64,000 nucleotides of DNA. It comes from Bradyrhizobium genosp. L (GTDB taxonomy: Bacteria; Pseudomonadota; Alphaproteobacteria; Rhizobiales; Xanthobacteraceae). This document shows, piece by piece, positions 42,588-50,165 of this stretch. Both the position numbers and the translations under genes were made by a program. The notes below the pieces were generated by a model. It saw only the letters and a list, made by a program, of their open reading frames with translations. It was not told the origin of the DNA and searched no databases. Location: contig NZ_CP061378.1 in NCBI RefSeq assembly GCF_015624485.1, forward strand, positions 1,240,001-1,304,000, read 5' to 3'. Positions within the stretch are counted from its first letter, which is position 1. Each line of letters starts with the position of its first letter.

Positions 42588-42776
42588 CGTAGGATGGGTG
42601 GAGCGCAGCGATACCCATCGTCTCACCTGGAGCATGATCCGGAAAAGTGTGAAGCGGTTTTCCGAAAAGATCATGCTCAAACAAAAGAGCTAAAGCGCGA
42701 TAACGATTCAACCCAATCTCATCGCTCTTTAGTGGATGAAAAGTGATGGGTTTCGTTGCGCTCTACCCATCCTACG
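42588..42776. repeat. Nested repeats: family B-like palindrome interrupted by another repeat
   Basis: The outer inverted repeat begins CGTAGGATGGGTGGAGCGCA and ends GCTCTACCCATCCTACG. Its centre is split by a separate element (about 42630-42735) starting GGAGCATGATCCGGAAAAG, containing an inner hairpin (AGCATGATC...GATCATGCT) and ending near CATCGCTCTTTAG. It fills most of the 328-bp gap between the zinc-ribbon gene and the DUF2478 gene; I see no gene in it. Confidence 0.75.
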
Positions 42777-42779
42777 AAT

Positions 42780-43340
42780 TCACTTCAACACCTCGCACAC
42801 CGTGGTGTGATCCGGCGTGACGGACGCTGCGGCCCGCAGCGAGACGTTGCGCCACCAGCCTTCCAGCGCGTGGCGGTCGCAGGCGAGCTTCACGCTCATG
42901 CCGCCGGCGAATGTGATCCAGTCCGCAAAGCTCTGGCGTGAGACCGCGATGACGACGGGGATGTCGGCGTCGAGCGCGCGCTCGATCAGGAAACCGAGGC
43001 CCTTGCCGTTGCGCTCGCGCTTGCCGAAACGGTTGATGATGACGAGGTCGGCGCCGGCCGCGAGTGCGTCGGCGACGCGGGCGCCGGCGTGTTCGAGCCG
43101 CGACAGATCGAGCTTGCAGCCGGTCGCGCCCGGGCTCGGCGGCTGCGCCAGCAGCAGCGTCTCGCCGCTATGCACCAGCACTGCCGACAGGCTGGAATCC
43201 GCGCATGCGCCGGCCTGCACCAGGCCGACCGCGCGGAAGCCATGCGCGTTCAGATCGTCGGCGAATGCGCGCAGGATCGTGTCGGGATCGTCGTGATCGT
43301 CATAGACCAGGGCGGCGAGGTCGCATTGGGCGTCGAACAT
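42780..43340 (-). CDS. DUF2478-family nucleotide-binding-like protein
   Basis: A 186-residue cytoplasmic protein: MFDAQCDLAALVYDDHDDPDTILRAFADDLNAHGFRAVGLVQAG ... DLVIINRFGKRERNGKGLGFLIERALDADIPVVIAVSRQ. This is the DUF2478 pattern, whose members have been labelled, without proof, as molybdenum-transport NTPases and are often found near mod genes. A classical Walker A is not obvious. It lies 66 bp downstream of the aldehyde dehydrogenase on the same strand, so both could be controlled by the two ModE-box-like sites at 44857-44975. Confidence 0.8.
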   Translation of the reverse strand: MFDAQCDLAALVYDDHDDPDTILRAFADDLNAHGFRAVGLVQAGACADSSLSAVLVHSGETLLLAQPPSPGATGCKLDLSRLEHAGARVADALAAGADLVIINRFGKRERNGKGLGFLIERALDADIPVVIAVSRQSFADWITFAGGMSVKLACDRHALEGWWRNVSLRAAASVTPDHTTVCEVLK

Positions 43341-43406
43341 GAAGCGGCTCTGCTGGTAGGAGAAAGAGCGGCCGCGGCACGATTGCGCCGCGGCCGTAAT
43401 CGTTGA

Positions 43407-44816
43407 TCAGGCGGCCGGGGGGCCGTTGATGATCTGCAGCTGGGTGAACTCGGCGAGGCCTTCCTCGGCGAACTCGGTGCCGATGCCGGACTGCTTGGCG
43501 CCGCCGAACGGGATGTTCGGGGCCATGTCGAGGTGCTTGTTGATCCACACCGTGCCGGCCTCGATCTTGGTCGCGATCTCGTGCGCGCGGGCGATGTCGG
43601 ACGACCACACCGATGCGCCGAGGCCGTAGTTCGTGGCGTTGGCGCGGCGGATCACGTCATCCTTGTCGGAGTACTTGATCAGCGGCAGCACCGGACCGAA
43701 CTGCTCCTCGTCGACCAGCTTGGAACCTTCCTTGATATCGCGCACGATGGTCGGCTCGATGAAGTAGCCGGGACGGTCCATCGCGGAACCGCCCGCCACC
43801 ACCTTGCCGTTCTTGTGCGCGTCGTCGAGGAACGCCTTCACCTTCTCATACTGCATCTTGTTCTGCAGCGGTCCGAGCTTGGTGCCCTGCTTGGAGCCGT
43901 CGTCGACCACGGTGTTCTTGGCGATCGCCACCAGCTCGTTGCAGAGCTCGTCATAGACGGACTCGTGCACATAGAGCCGCTTGATGGCGAGGCAGACCTG
44001 GCCGGAGTTCTGGAACGCGCCTTCGAAGATGCCGGGGGCGACCTTCTTCGGATCAACGTCGTCGAGCACGATGCCGGCGTCGTTGCCGCCGAGCTCCAGC
44101 GTGATCCGCTTCAACGTCTGTGACGCGCTCGCCATCACCTTCTGGCCTGTGGCGGTGGAACCGGTGAAGGAGATCTTGCGGATATCCGGATGCTTGGTCA
44201 TGTGATCGCCGAGGTCGTTGGCGTCGGCGATGAAGTTCAACACGCCCTTCGGCAGGATGTCCTTGACCAGCTCGGCGAAGCGCAGCGAGGCCAGCGGCGT
44301 GGTCGGCGCGGGCTTCACCACCAGCGTGTTGCCGGCGAGCAGCGCCGACGGCAGCTTGAATGCCAGGATCAGCAGCGGATAGTTCCAGGGGATGATCGCG
44401 CCGACCACGCCGAGCGGGCGGCGATAGGCCTCGACCTTGCGATCGCCGGAATTCTCGATCACGCGCATCGGCAGTTCCAGCGAGCCGAGATAGCGGAAGA
44501 AGCCCGCCATGCCCATCACCTCGCCGGTGGCATCCGCCAGCGGCTTGCCCTGCTCGCTGGTCAGGATGTGGGCGAGGTCGCTGGCATTGGCCTCGATCAC
44601 CTCGGCCATCCTGATCACGAGCTTGCGGCGCTCTTCCATTGGCGTGGCGGCCCAGGCCGGGTAGGCGGCCTTCGCGGCGGCGACGGCCTTGTCGAGCTGC
44701 TCCTTGGAGGCGCGCGGACACTGCGCCACGACCTCTTCGGTCGCCGGATTGAGCACCGGCATCGTCGAGTCGCCGGGTACCATCTTGCCGTCGATGAGAA
44801 GACTGTAATCATTCAT
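43407..44816 (-). CDS. NAD(P)-dependent aldehyde dehydrogenase
   Basis: A 469-residue ALDH-superfamily enzyme oxidising an aldehyde to its acid. Catalytic residues are in place: Asn145 (IIPWNYP), Glu241 (LELGG) and Cys275 (SGQVC). The glycine-rich cofactor motif is FTGSTATG (218-225). Family level only; the length and start (MNDYSLLIDGKMV) fit gamma-aminobutyraldehyde / betaine-type ALDHs. Its promoter region carries two ModE-box-like sites, unusual for an enzyme without molybdenum, and points to a link with a molybdoenzyme pathway or to the DUF2478 gene behind it. Confidence 0.92.
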   Translation of the reverse strand: MNDYSLLIDGKMVPGDSTMPVLNPATEEVVAQCPRASKEQLDKAVAAAKAAYPAWAATPMEERRKLVIRMAEVIEANASDLAHILTSEQGKPLADATGEVMGMAGFFRYLGSLELPMRVIENSGDRKVEAYRRPLGVVGAIIPWNYPLLILAFKLPSALLAGNTLVVKPAPTTPLASLRFAELVKDILPKGVLNFIADANDLGDHMTKHPDIRKISFTGSTATGQKVMASASQTLKRITLELGGNDAGIVLDDVDPKKVAPGIFEGAFQNSGQVCLAIKRLYVHESVYDELCNELVAIAKNTVVDDGSKQGTKLGPLQNKMQYEKVKAFLDDAHKNGKVVAGGSAMDRPGYFIEPTIVRDIKEGSKLVDEEQFGPVLPLIKYSDKDDVIRRANATNYGLGASVWSSDIARAHEIATKIEAGTVWINKHLDMAPNIPFGGAKQSGIGTEFAEEGLAEFTQLQIINGPPAA

Positions 44817-44856
44817 AGGCTGTGCTCTCCCTGGGTCAAACGGGCCCTTCGCGGGC

Positions 44857-44884
44857 CTCGCTATATCCTGTCATATATCACGAT
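44857..44884. promoter_or_regulatory. ModE-box-like site 1
   Basis: A 28-bp site with half-sites CTCGCTATATC and TATATCACGAT separated by 6 bp. It matches the Escherichia coli ModE consensus halves ATCGCTATATA and TATATAACGAT at 19 of 22 positions with the expected N6 spacing. It lies 41 bp upstream of the aldehyde dehydrogenase start. Confidence 0.7.
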
Positions 44885-44947
44885 TGCGGCGGGTGGGCCA
44901 CGGCCAAAGAAGGGACCCCGCAATCGCGGCTGGACTGCGGCAGCCTG

Positions 44948-44975
44948 AGCGATATATTCTATCGGATATAACGAT
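44948..44975. promoter_or_regulatory. ModE-box-like site 2
   Basis: A second 28-bp site: halves AGCGATATATT and GATATAACGAT with N6 between. It matches the ModE consensus halves at 18 of 22 positions. It lies 22 bp upstream of the small plus-strand gene at 44997, so a bound regulator would block that promoter region. A short ModE-like protein is encoded at 48374-48757. Confidence 0.65.
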
Positions 44976-44996
44976 GAAATGATCCGGAGTCCAGGT

Positions 44997-45377
44997 ATGC
45001 AGATCGAAACCCAGGAGCTCACCACCTGCGAGGTCGCGCCCGACGGCTGCGCCATTTCGCTCGGCTTCGTGGACGGCAAGGGCGAGCCGGCGACGATCCG
45101 GCTCTCGATCAACCAGGTCGGCGCGCTGGTGATGACCTTGCCCGGGCTGATCAGCAAGGCGCTGCAGACCCGGTTCGGCGACCAGTCGCTGCGCTACGCC
45201 TATCCGCTGGATTCATGGGTGATCGAGCAGTCGACCGATCCGAGCCAGGGCATGATGACCTTGAAGACCTCCGACGGCTTCAGCGTCTGCTTCTCGATCC
45301 CGCGCGCCCAGCAGAGCGAGCTCGGCGAGGCGCTGGTCTCGCAACCGGCGACGCCGGTACAGGTGCGGGCGAATTAG
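44997..45377 (+). CDS. Small cytoplasmic protein of unknown function, ModE-box-controlled candidate
   Basis: A 126-residue protein: MQIETQELTTCEVAPDGCAISLGFVDGKGEPATIRLSINQVGALVMTLPGLISKALQTRFGDQSLRYAYPLDSWVIEQSTDPSQGMMTLKTSDGFSVCFSIPRAQQSELGEAL. No signal peptide, no membrane segment; I do not recognise a family. The start at 44997 is preferred over an ATG six codons upstream because GGAG lies 8 bases before it. It is divergent from the aldehyde dehydrogenase across two ModE-box-like sites. Confidence 0.7.
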   Translation: MQIETQELTTCEVAPDGCAISLGFVDGKGEPATIRLSINQVGALVMTLPGLISKALQTRFGDQSLRYAYPLDSWVIEQSTDPSQGMMTLKTSDGFSVCFSIPRAQQSELGEALVSQPATPVQVRAN

Positions 45378-45390
45378 AAAATTCGTAGCT

Positions 45391-45474
45391 TCGTAGGGTG
45401 GGCAAAGCGCAGCGTGCCCACCATTTCCGGCGTGCTCGTGAAGGTGGGCACGCTGCGCTTTGCCCACCCTACGA
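45391..45474. repeat. Palindromic repeat, family B copy 2 (84 bp)
   Basis: A long inverted repeat. The left arm is TCGTAGGGTGGGCAAAGCGC followed by AGCGTGCCCACC; the right arm is its near-perfect complement ending CCACCCTACGA. It sits between two convergent stop codons (45377 and 45477), where it could act as a bidirectional terminator. Confidence 0.85.
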
Positions 45475-45476
45475 CC

Positions 45477-46328
45477 TCACTTCCCCTTCACGAATGCCGC
45501 GAACGCATCGCCGTAAGCCTTGTGCCAGCGCGACAGCGGCGGGCGGTTCTCGACGATGTCGCCTGCGGCCCACAGGATGCGGCGCTCGTCGAGCGTGCGC
45601 GGCACGTCGTTGTCGGGGCAGAGGATGTAGAAATCGCCGTCGTCCAACCGCTCGATCATGAAGTCGACGGTCTGCTCGGCGGTCCAGGCGGCAGCTGGCT
45701 TCTCGGTACGGCCGCGCGAGGTCAGCCCGGTGAAGACGAAGCCGGGGATCAAGAGATGCGCCGTGATCTTGCAGCCGTCGGTGTTGCGCAATTCGTGCTG
45801 CAGCGCCTCGGTGAACGCCTTCACGCCGGCCTTGGAGACATTGTAGGCGGGATCGCCCGGCGGCGTGGTGATGCCCTGCTTGGAGCCGGTGTTGATGATC
45901 AGCCCCGGCCGGCCACGCTTGATCATGTTGGGCGCAAAGGTCTGCGTGCCATTGATGACGCCCCACAGATTGACGCCGAGGATGCGCTGCCAATTGTCTG
46001 ACGGCCCGAACATCGTGCTGCCGGGCTGGATGCCGGCATTGTTCATCAGGATGTCGGTGCCGCCGAATTGTTTCGTCACCGCGGCCTCGAACGCCGCCAC
46101 CGCATCCGCACGGCTGACGTCGACCGCTGATGTCATGATATCGGCCGCACCGCCCGGCGCCGCAGATGATAATTTTGTCGCAGCCGCCTTTAGCCGGTCA
46201 TCGCCGAGATCGGCGATGCAGACCTTCATGCCGGCCTGCGCGAACCGCAGCGCGGCGGCAAGTCCGATGCCGGAGGCGCCTCCGGTGATCACGGCAACAT
46301 GATTGGGCGACATCGCGGGATGGGGCAT
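45477..46328 (-). CDS. Short-chain dehydrogenase/reductase (SDR)
   Basis: A 283-residue classical SDR. It has the NAD(P) motif TGGASGIG (about 15-22), NNAG (about 91-94) and the catalytic YNVSK. The ATG has GGAG seven bases upstream. The reaction is oxidation or reduction of a hydroxy/keto group; substrate unknown. It is convergent with the small gene at 44997 and divergent from the aldehyde dehydrogenase at 46587, possibly in the same catabolic context. Confidence 0.92.
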   Translation of the reverse strand: MPHPAMSPNHVAVITGGASGIGLAAALRFAQAGMKVCIADLGDDRLKAAATKLSSAAPGGAADIMTSAVDVSRADAVAAFEAAVTKQFGGTDILMNNAGIQPGSTMFGPSDNWQRILGVNLWGVINGTQTFAPNMIKRGRPGLIINTGSKQGITTPPGDPAYNVSKAGVKAFTEALQHELRNTDGCKITAHLLIPGFVFTGLTSRGRTEKPAAAWTAEQTVDFMIERLDDGDFYILCPDNDVPRTLDERRILWAAGDIVENRPPLSRWHKAYGDAFAAFVKGK

Positions 46329-46361
46329 CGCAGGTCTCCGGACACATATGTGGCTGAGGCA

Positions 46362-46415
46362 TCGATCGTGTTTTCAAGCGAACTGGTTCCCGGTTCGCGT
46401 GAGGAAAACGCGTCA
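46362..46415. repeat. Short repeat, family C copy 2
   Basis: Diverged copy of the family C repeat: TCGTGTTTTCAAGCGAACTG followed by GTTCCCGGTTCGCGTGAGGAAAACGCGTC. It lies in the divergent region between the SDR and ALDH genes. I see no operator-like dyad besides it. Confidence 0.6.
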
Positions 46416-46586
46416 CGGCAACGAGCCTATCATATCGCGCGTAGCATGCACGCGGGACGCATGGGAGGTCTTCATGTGTGCTGCCCATCTCAACGCCCGC
46501 GTGACTTTACGGTTTCGCGCCGGCGCTGTAGAATCCGCAATATAACGCTTCCAAAAGACCTCAGCCGACATTCAGGGAGTGCAAAC

Positions 46587-48083
46587 ATGGCTGTTTCACA
46601 GGCTATTCCGATCACGCGCCATCCGTATGCCGATGGCTCCTACAAGCAGATGCTGATCGACGGCAAATGGGTCGACGCCGCCTCCGGCAAGAAATTCGAG
46701 ACGCATAACCCCGCGACCGGCGAGCTGCTCGCCACCGTCGCCGAGGGCGATGCCGAAGACATCAACCGCGCCGTGGTGGCCGCGCGCCGCGCCTTCGAGG
46801 GGCCGTGGAGCAAGGTCAGGCCGTTCGAGCGGCAGAACCTGCTGCTCAAGCTCGCCGAGCTGGTCGAAGCCAATTTCGAGGAGCTGTCCCAGCTCGACAC
46901 GCTCGACATGGGCGCGCCGATCAGCCGCACCCGCGGCAACAGACTGCGTGCGCTCGGCATGCTGCGCTACTACGCCGGCCAGGCCACCGCGATCCATGGC
47001 GAGACCATCGAGAACTCGCTGCCCGGCGAGATCTTCTCCTACACGCTGAAGGAGCCGATCGGCGTGGTCGGCGCCATCATTCCCTGGAACGGGCCGCTGA
47101 CCGCCTCGATCTGGAAGATCGGGCCGGCGATCGCGACCGGCTGCACCGTGGTGCTGAAGCCGGCGGAAGAATCGCCGCTGACGTCGCTGCGGCTCGCCGA
47201 GCTCTGCATGGAAGCCGGCGTTCCGGCGGGCGTGGTCAACGTCGTGCCCGGCTATGGCGAGACCGCGGGCGCCGCGCTCGCCTCGCATCCCGACGTCGAC
47301 AAGGTCGCCTTCACCGGTTCGCACATCACGGGCCAGTCGATCATCCGCGCCTCGGCCGGCAACCTCAAGCGCGTCTCGCTCGAGCTCGGCGGCAAATCGC
47401 CGGACATCGTGTTCGCCGACGCCGATCTCGACGCGGCGGTGCCGGGCGCGGCAATGGCGGTGTTCGCCAACTCCGGCCAGATCTGCAGCGCCGGCACGCG
47501 ACTGTTCGTCGAGCAGAAGGTCTATGACGAGTTCGTCGGCCGTGTCGCCGAGTTCGGCAAGAAGCTGCAGGTTGGCAACGGCCTCGATCCCAACACCCAG
47601 ATCGGGCCGCTGGTGTCGAAGGATCAGATGGATCGCGTCTCCGGCTATCTCGACATCGGCGCGAAGGAAGGCGCCAAGGCCGTTACCGGCGGCGGCCGTC
47701 TCACCGAGGGCGCGCTGTCGAAGGGCTACTTCGTGCAGCCGACCGTGTTCGCCAATGTGCAGGACAACATGCGCATCGCGCAGGAGGAGATCTTCGGCCC
47801 GGTGATCTCGGCGATCTCCTTCAAGGATCCGGACGAACTTATCAAGCGCGCCAACGCCACCACCTTCGGCCTCGGCTCCGGCGTCTGGACCACCAATGTC
47901 AGCAAGGCGCACCAGGTCGCGAAAGCGTTGCGCGCCGGCTCGGTCTGGGTCAATTGCTACCAGGCGATGGACCCCGCGGTGCCGTTCGGCGGCTACAAGA
48001 TGAGCGGCTACGGCCGCGAGTCCGGCAAGCAGCACGTCGAGGAGTACCTCAACGTCAAGGCGGTCTGGATCAAGACCGGCTAG
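46587..48083 (+). CDS. NAD(P)-dependent aldehyde dehydrogenase
   Basis: A 498-residue ALDH with complete catalytic set: Asn168 (IIPWNGP), Glu267 (LELGG), Cys300 (SGQIC) and cofactor loop FTGSHITG (about 242-249). The start at 46587 follows AGGGAG; longer in-frame extensions are not family-like. The C-terminus (MDPAVPFGGYKMSGYGRESGKQHVEEYLNVKAVWIKTG) is typical of phenylacetaldehyde / aryl or aliphatic ALDHs. It is divergent from the SDR gene. Confidence 0.93.
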   Translation: MAVSQAIPITRHPYADGSYKQMLIDGKWVDAASGKKFETHNPATGELLATVAEGDAEDINRAVVAARRAFEGPWSKVRPFERQNLLLKLAELVEANFEELSQLDTLDMGAPISRTRGNRLRALGMLRYYAGQATAIHGETIENSLPGEIFSYTLKEPIGVVGAIIPWNGPLTASIWKIGPAIATGCTVVLKPAEESPLTSLRLAELCMEAGVPAGVVNVVPGYGETAGAALASHPDVDKVAFTGSHITGQSIIRASAGNLKRVSLELGGKSPDIVFADADLDAAVPGAAMAVFANSGQICSAGTRLFVEQKVYDEFVGRVAEFGKKLQVGNGLDPNTQIGPLVSKDQMDRVSGYLDIGAKEGAKAVTGGGRLTEGALSKGYFVQPTVFANVQDNMRIAQEEIFGPVISAISFKDPDELIKRANATTFGLGSGVWTTNVSKAHQVAKALRAGSVWVNCYQAMDPAVPFGGYKMSGYGRESGKQHVEEYLNVKAVWIKTG

Positions 48084-48125
48084 CTGCCGCCTCGATCTCT
48101 CGGCTCCTGCGACAGCCGTCTCCAC

Positions 48126-48214
48126 GTCGTCATGGCCGGGCTTGTCCCGGCCATCCACGTCCTTGCTTGCGAGAAGCTAGACGTGGACGCTCGGGACAAG
48201 CCCGGGCATGACGA
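48126..48214. repeat. Palindromic repeat, family D copy 1
   Basis: Begins GTCGTCATGGCCGGGCTTGT and ends ACAAGCCCGGGCATGACGAG: inverted ends with a hairpin in the left arm. A minimal version occurs at 55603-55633. It lies in the 290-bp gap between the ALDH and the ModE-like gene; no coding sequence is evident there. Confidence 0.75.
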
Positions 48215-48373
48215 GCTATGGGACGGAGCGGGATTTCGGAATATTGGAAGAATACCCCCGAGTTGCCCGATGTGTCAAGCTACCGTTGCCTGGTCGAACG
48301 CCGACCGCCGGCCCCTTTGCATGGGGTTGTTTTCGATGTTTTAGCGACGGGCCCCTGCGACCGGCGGGTGGGA

Positions 48374-48757
48374 CTACCGTGCCGCCGCCTTCTTCGGCTT
48401 GCCGATATCGCTGCGCAGCGCCTCCAGATCCTTGCGCACGGCGCTGGCCGCGTCGCGCTCGATCTTGCGGTAGCGCGCCACGAGCGACAGGCCGAACGGG
48501 GTCAGCACCGCGCCGCCGCCGTTCTTGCCGCCGGTCTGGCGCTCCACCGCGGCCTGCCGGCAGATCCGGTTGATCTCGTCGACCAGGTCCCAGGCGCGCT
48601 TGTAGCTCATGTCCATGGCGCGGCCGGCGGCGGAGATCGAGCCGCATTCCTTGATGTGTTCGAGCAGCAGGATCTTGCCCGGCCCGATCCGGTCCTGGGC
48701 ATCGAGGTCGATGCGGACGCTCAGGGAGGGGAGCAATGTGGCGCTCGGTTTCGACAT
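48374..48757 (-). CDS. ModE-like molybdate regulator, DNA-binding domain only
   Basis: A 127-residue protein with the ModE N-terminal winged helix: IGPGKILLLEHIKECGSISAAGRAMDMSYKRAWDLVDEIN (24-63), then VERQTGGKNGGGAVLTPFG (71-89). Full ModE has two C-terminal Mop/TOBE molybdate-binding domains (about 260 aa total); these are absent here, so the protein may respond through a partner or act constitutively. ModE-box-like sites exist 3.4 kb away (44857-44975). Upstream lies a family C repeat; the divergent neighbour is an Old Yellow Enzyme gene. Confidence 0.9.
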   Translation of the reverse strand: MSKPSATLLPSLSVRIDLDAQDRIGPGKILLLEHIKECGSISAAGRAMDMSYKRAWDLVDEINRICRQAAVERQTGGKNGGGAVLTPFGLSLVARYRKIERDAASAVRKDLEALRSDIGKPKKAAAR

Positions 48758-48767
48758 GGCAAGCCTG

Positions 48768-48829
48768 CTAGAGCGTTTTCGAGCGAAGTGGAGACCGGTT
48801 CGCGTGAAGAAAACGCGTCAAAACTAGAA
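48768..48829. repeat. Short repeat, family C copy 3
   Basis: Reads CTAGAGCGTTTTCGAGCGAA then GTGGAGACCGGTTCGCGTGAAGAAAACGCGTCAAAAC. It is the best-preserved copy and lies 10 bp upstream of the ModE-like start codon, so it overlaps that gene's promoter region. Confidence 0.7.
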
Positions 48830-48920
48830 TCCCTGTTCCATAGATTGCCACTACAGGCTTTTGCGAACAAGATGAACCCATTACATAGGCGCAAGTCACA
48901 TAAGAATATTTGGGGCAGGC

Positions 48921-50048
48921 ATGAATCCTCCGTCGCTGTTCTCTCCGCTCAAGATCGGTCCGTACCAGCTCCAGCACCGCGTCGTCATGGCGCCGCTGAC
49001 CCGGCTCCGGGCGGCGCGGCCGAGCCTCGCGCCGCGGCCGCTCAACGCCGCATATTACGCGCAGCGCGCCACACAAGGCGGCCTGATCATCGCGGAGGCC
49101 TCGCCGGTGGTCGCGACCGGCTTCGGCAATCCCGGCGTCCCCGGCATCTACAGCGAGGCGCAGATCGCGGGCTGGCGCGAGGTGACGAGCGCCGTGCACG
49201 CCAAGGGCGGCTTGATCTTCCTGCAGCTCTGGCACGTCGGCCGCGTTTCGCATTCCTCGTTCCAGCCCGGTGGCGCGCTGCCGGTGGCACCTTCGGCGGT
49301 GGCGATCGCGCCCGAGTTCAGGGCGATGACGGCTGACGGCAAGGTGGTCGATTACGAGACGCCGCGCGCGCTCGAGACCCACGAAGTGCCGCTGATGGTC
49401 GAGGCCTACCGGCAGGGCGCCAGGAATGCGCTCGCCGCCGGCTTCGACGGCGTCGAGATCCACGGCGCCAATGGCTATCTGGTCGAGCAGTTCCTGCAAT
49501 CGAAGAGCAACCTGCGCACCGACCAGTATGGCGGATCGATCGAGAATCGCACCCGCTTCCTGATCGAGGTGACGCAGGCCGCGATCGACGTCTGGGGCGC
49601 CAACCGCGTCGGCGTCCGGCTGTCGCCCTACGGCATCGCCAATGGCAGCGGCGAGGCCGACCCGATGCCGCTCTACGGGCACGCCATCAAACAGCTCGAC
49701 AGGCTCGGGCTCGCCTATTTGCACTTCATCGAGCCGCGTGCCTCCGGCACCGGCCGTGCCGAGGTCGACTGGAAGAACGTGCCGTCGGCGATGGTGCTGT
49801 ACCGCCCGATGTGGAGCGGCGTGCTGATCTCGGCCGGCAATTTCGGCGGCGACGGCGCGCAGCGTGCGATCGCCGAAGGCCACGCCGACGCGATCGCCTT
49901 CGGCCGCTTCTTCATCTCCAACCCGGACCTGCCGCGCCGCTTGCAGCGCGGCTATCCGTTGACGCCCTACAACCGCGCCACCTTCTACACCGGCGAGGAG
50001 AAGGGCTACACGGATTATCCCATGCACGACGAGCTGGCGCAGGCGTAG
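48921..50048 (+). CDS. Old Yellow Enzyme-family alkene reductase (NemA-like)
   Basis: A 375-residue FMN TIM-barrel. Markers are the N-terminal LFSPLKIGPYQLQHRVVMAPLTRLRA, the substrate-binding GFDGVEIHGANGYLVEQFLQ (His/Asn pair), YGGSIENRTRF and the phosphate-binding SAGNFGGDGAQRAIAEGHADAIAFGRFFISNPDL. It reduces activated C=C bonds of enones, maleimides or nitro-esters with NAD(P)H. It is divergent from the ModE-like gene over 163 bp. Confidence 0.94.
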   Translation: MNPPSLFSPLKIGPYQLQHRVVMAPLTRLRAARPSLAPRPLNAAYYAQRATQGGLIIAEASPVVATGFGNPGVPGIYSEAQIAGWREVTSAVHAKGGLIFLQLWHVGRVSHSSFQPGGALPVAPSAVAIAPEFRAMTADGKVVDYETPRALETHEVPLMVEAYRQGARNALAAGFDGVEIHGANGYLVEQFLQSKSNLRTDQYGGSIENRTRFLIEVTQAAIDVWGANRVGVRLSPYGIANGSGEADPMPLYGHAIKQLDRLGLAYLHFIEPRASGTGRAEVDWKNVPSAMVLYRPMWSGVLISAGNFGGDGAQRAIAEGHADAIAFGRFFISNPDLPRRLQRGYPLTPYNRATFYTGEEKGYTDYPMHDELAQA

Positions 50049-50072
50049 GCGGCGACGCCGGCTCGATCCGCG

Positions 50073-50157
50073 TCATTGCGAGGAGCGAAGCGACGAAGCA
50101 ATCCATCGCTCCGCAGATGCGGATGGATTGCTTCGCTTCGCTTCGCTCGCAATGACG
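50073..50157. repeat. Palindromic repeat, family E
   Basis: Starts GTCATTGCGAGGAGCGAAGC and ends GCTTCGCTCGCAATGAC; an 85-bp imperfect palindrome whose arms also carry CAATCCATC and GATGGATTG. It lies immediately before the ATG at 50166, so that gene's translation start is only 8 bp away. Confidence 0.8.
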
Positions 50158-50165
50158 GTGGCACG

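Noticed and set aside
42452..42779. Possible CRISPR-like or tandem array
   Set aside because: The repeats are inverted and nested, not regularly spaced direct repeats, and there are no cas genes in the window.
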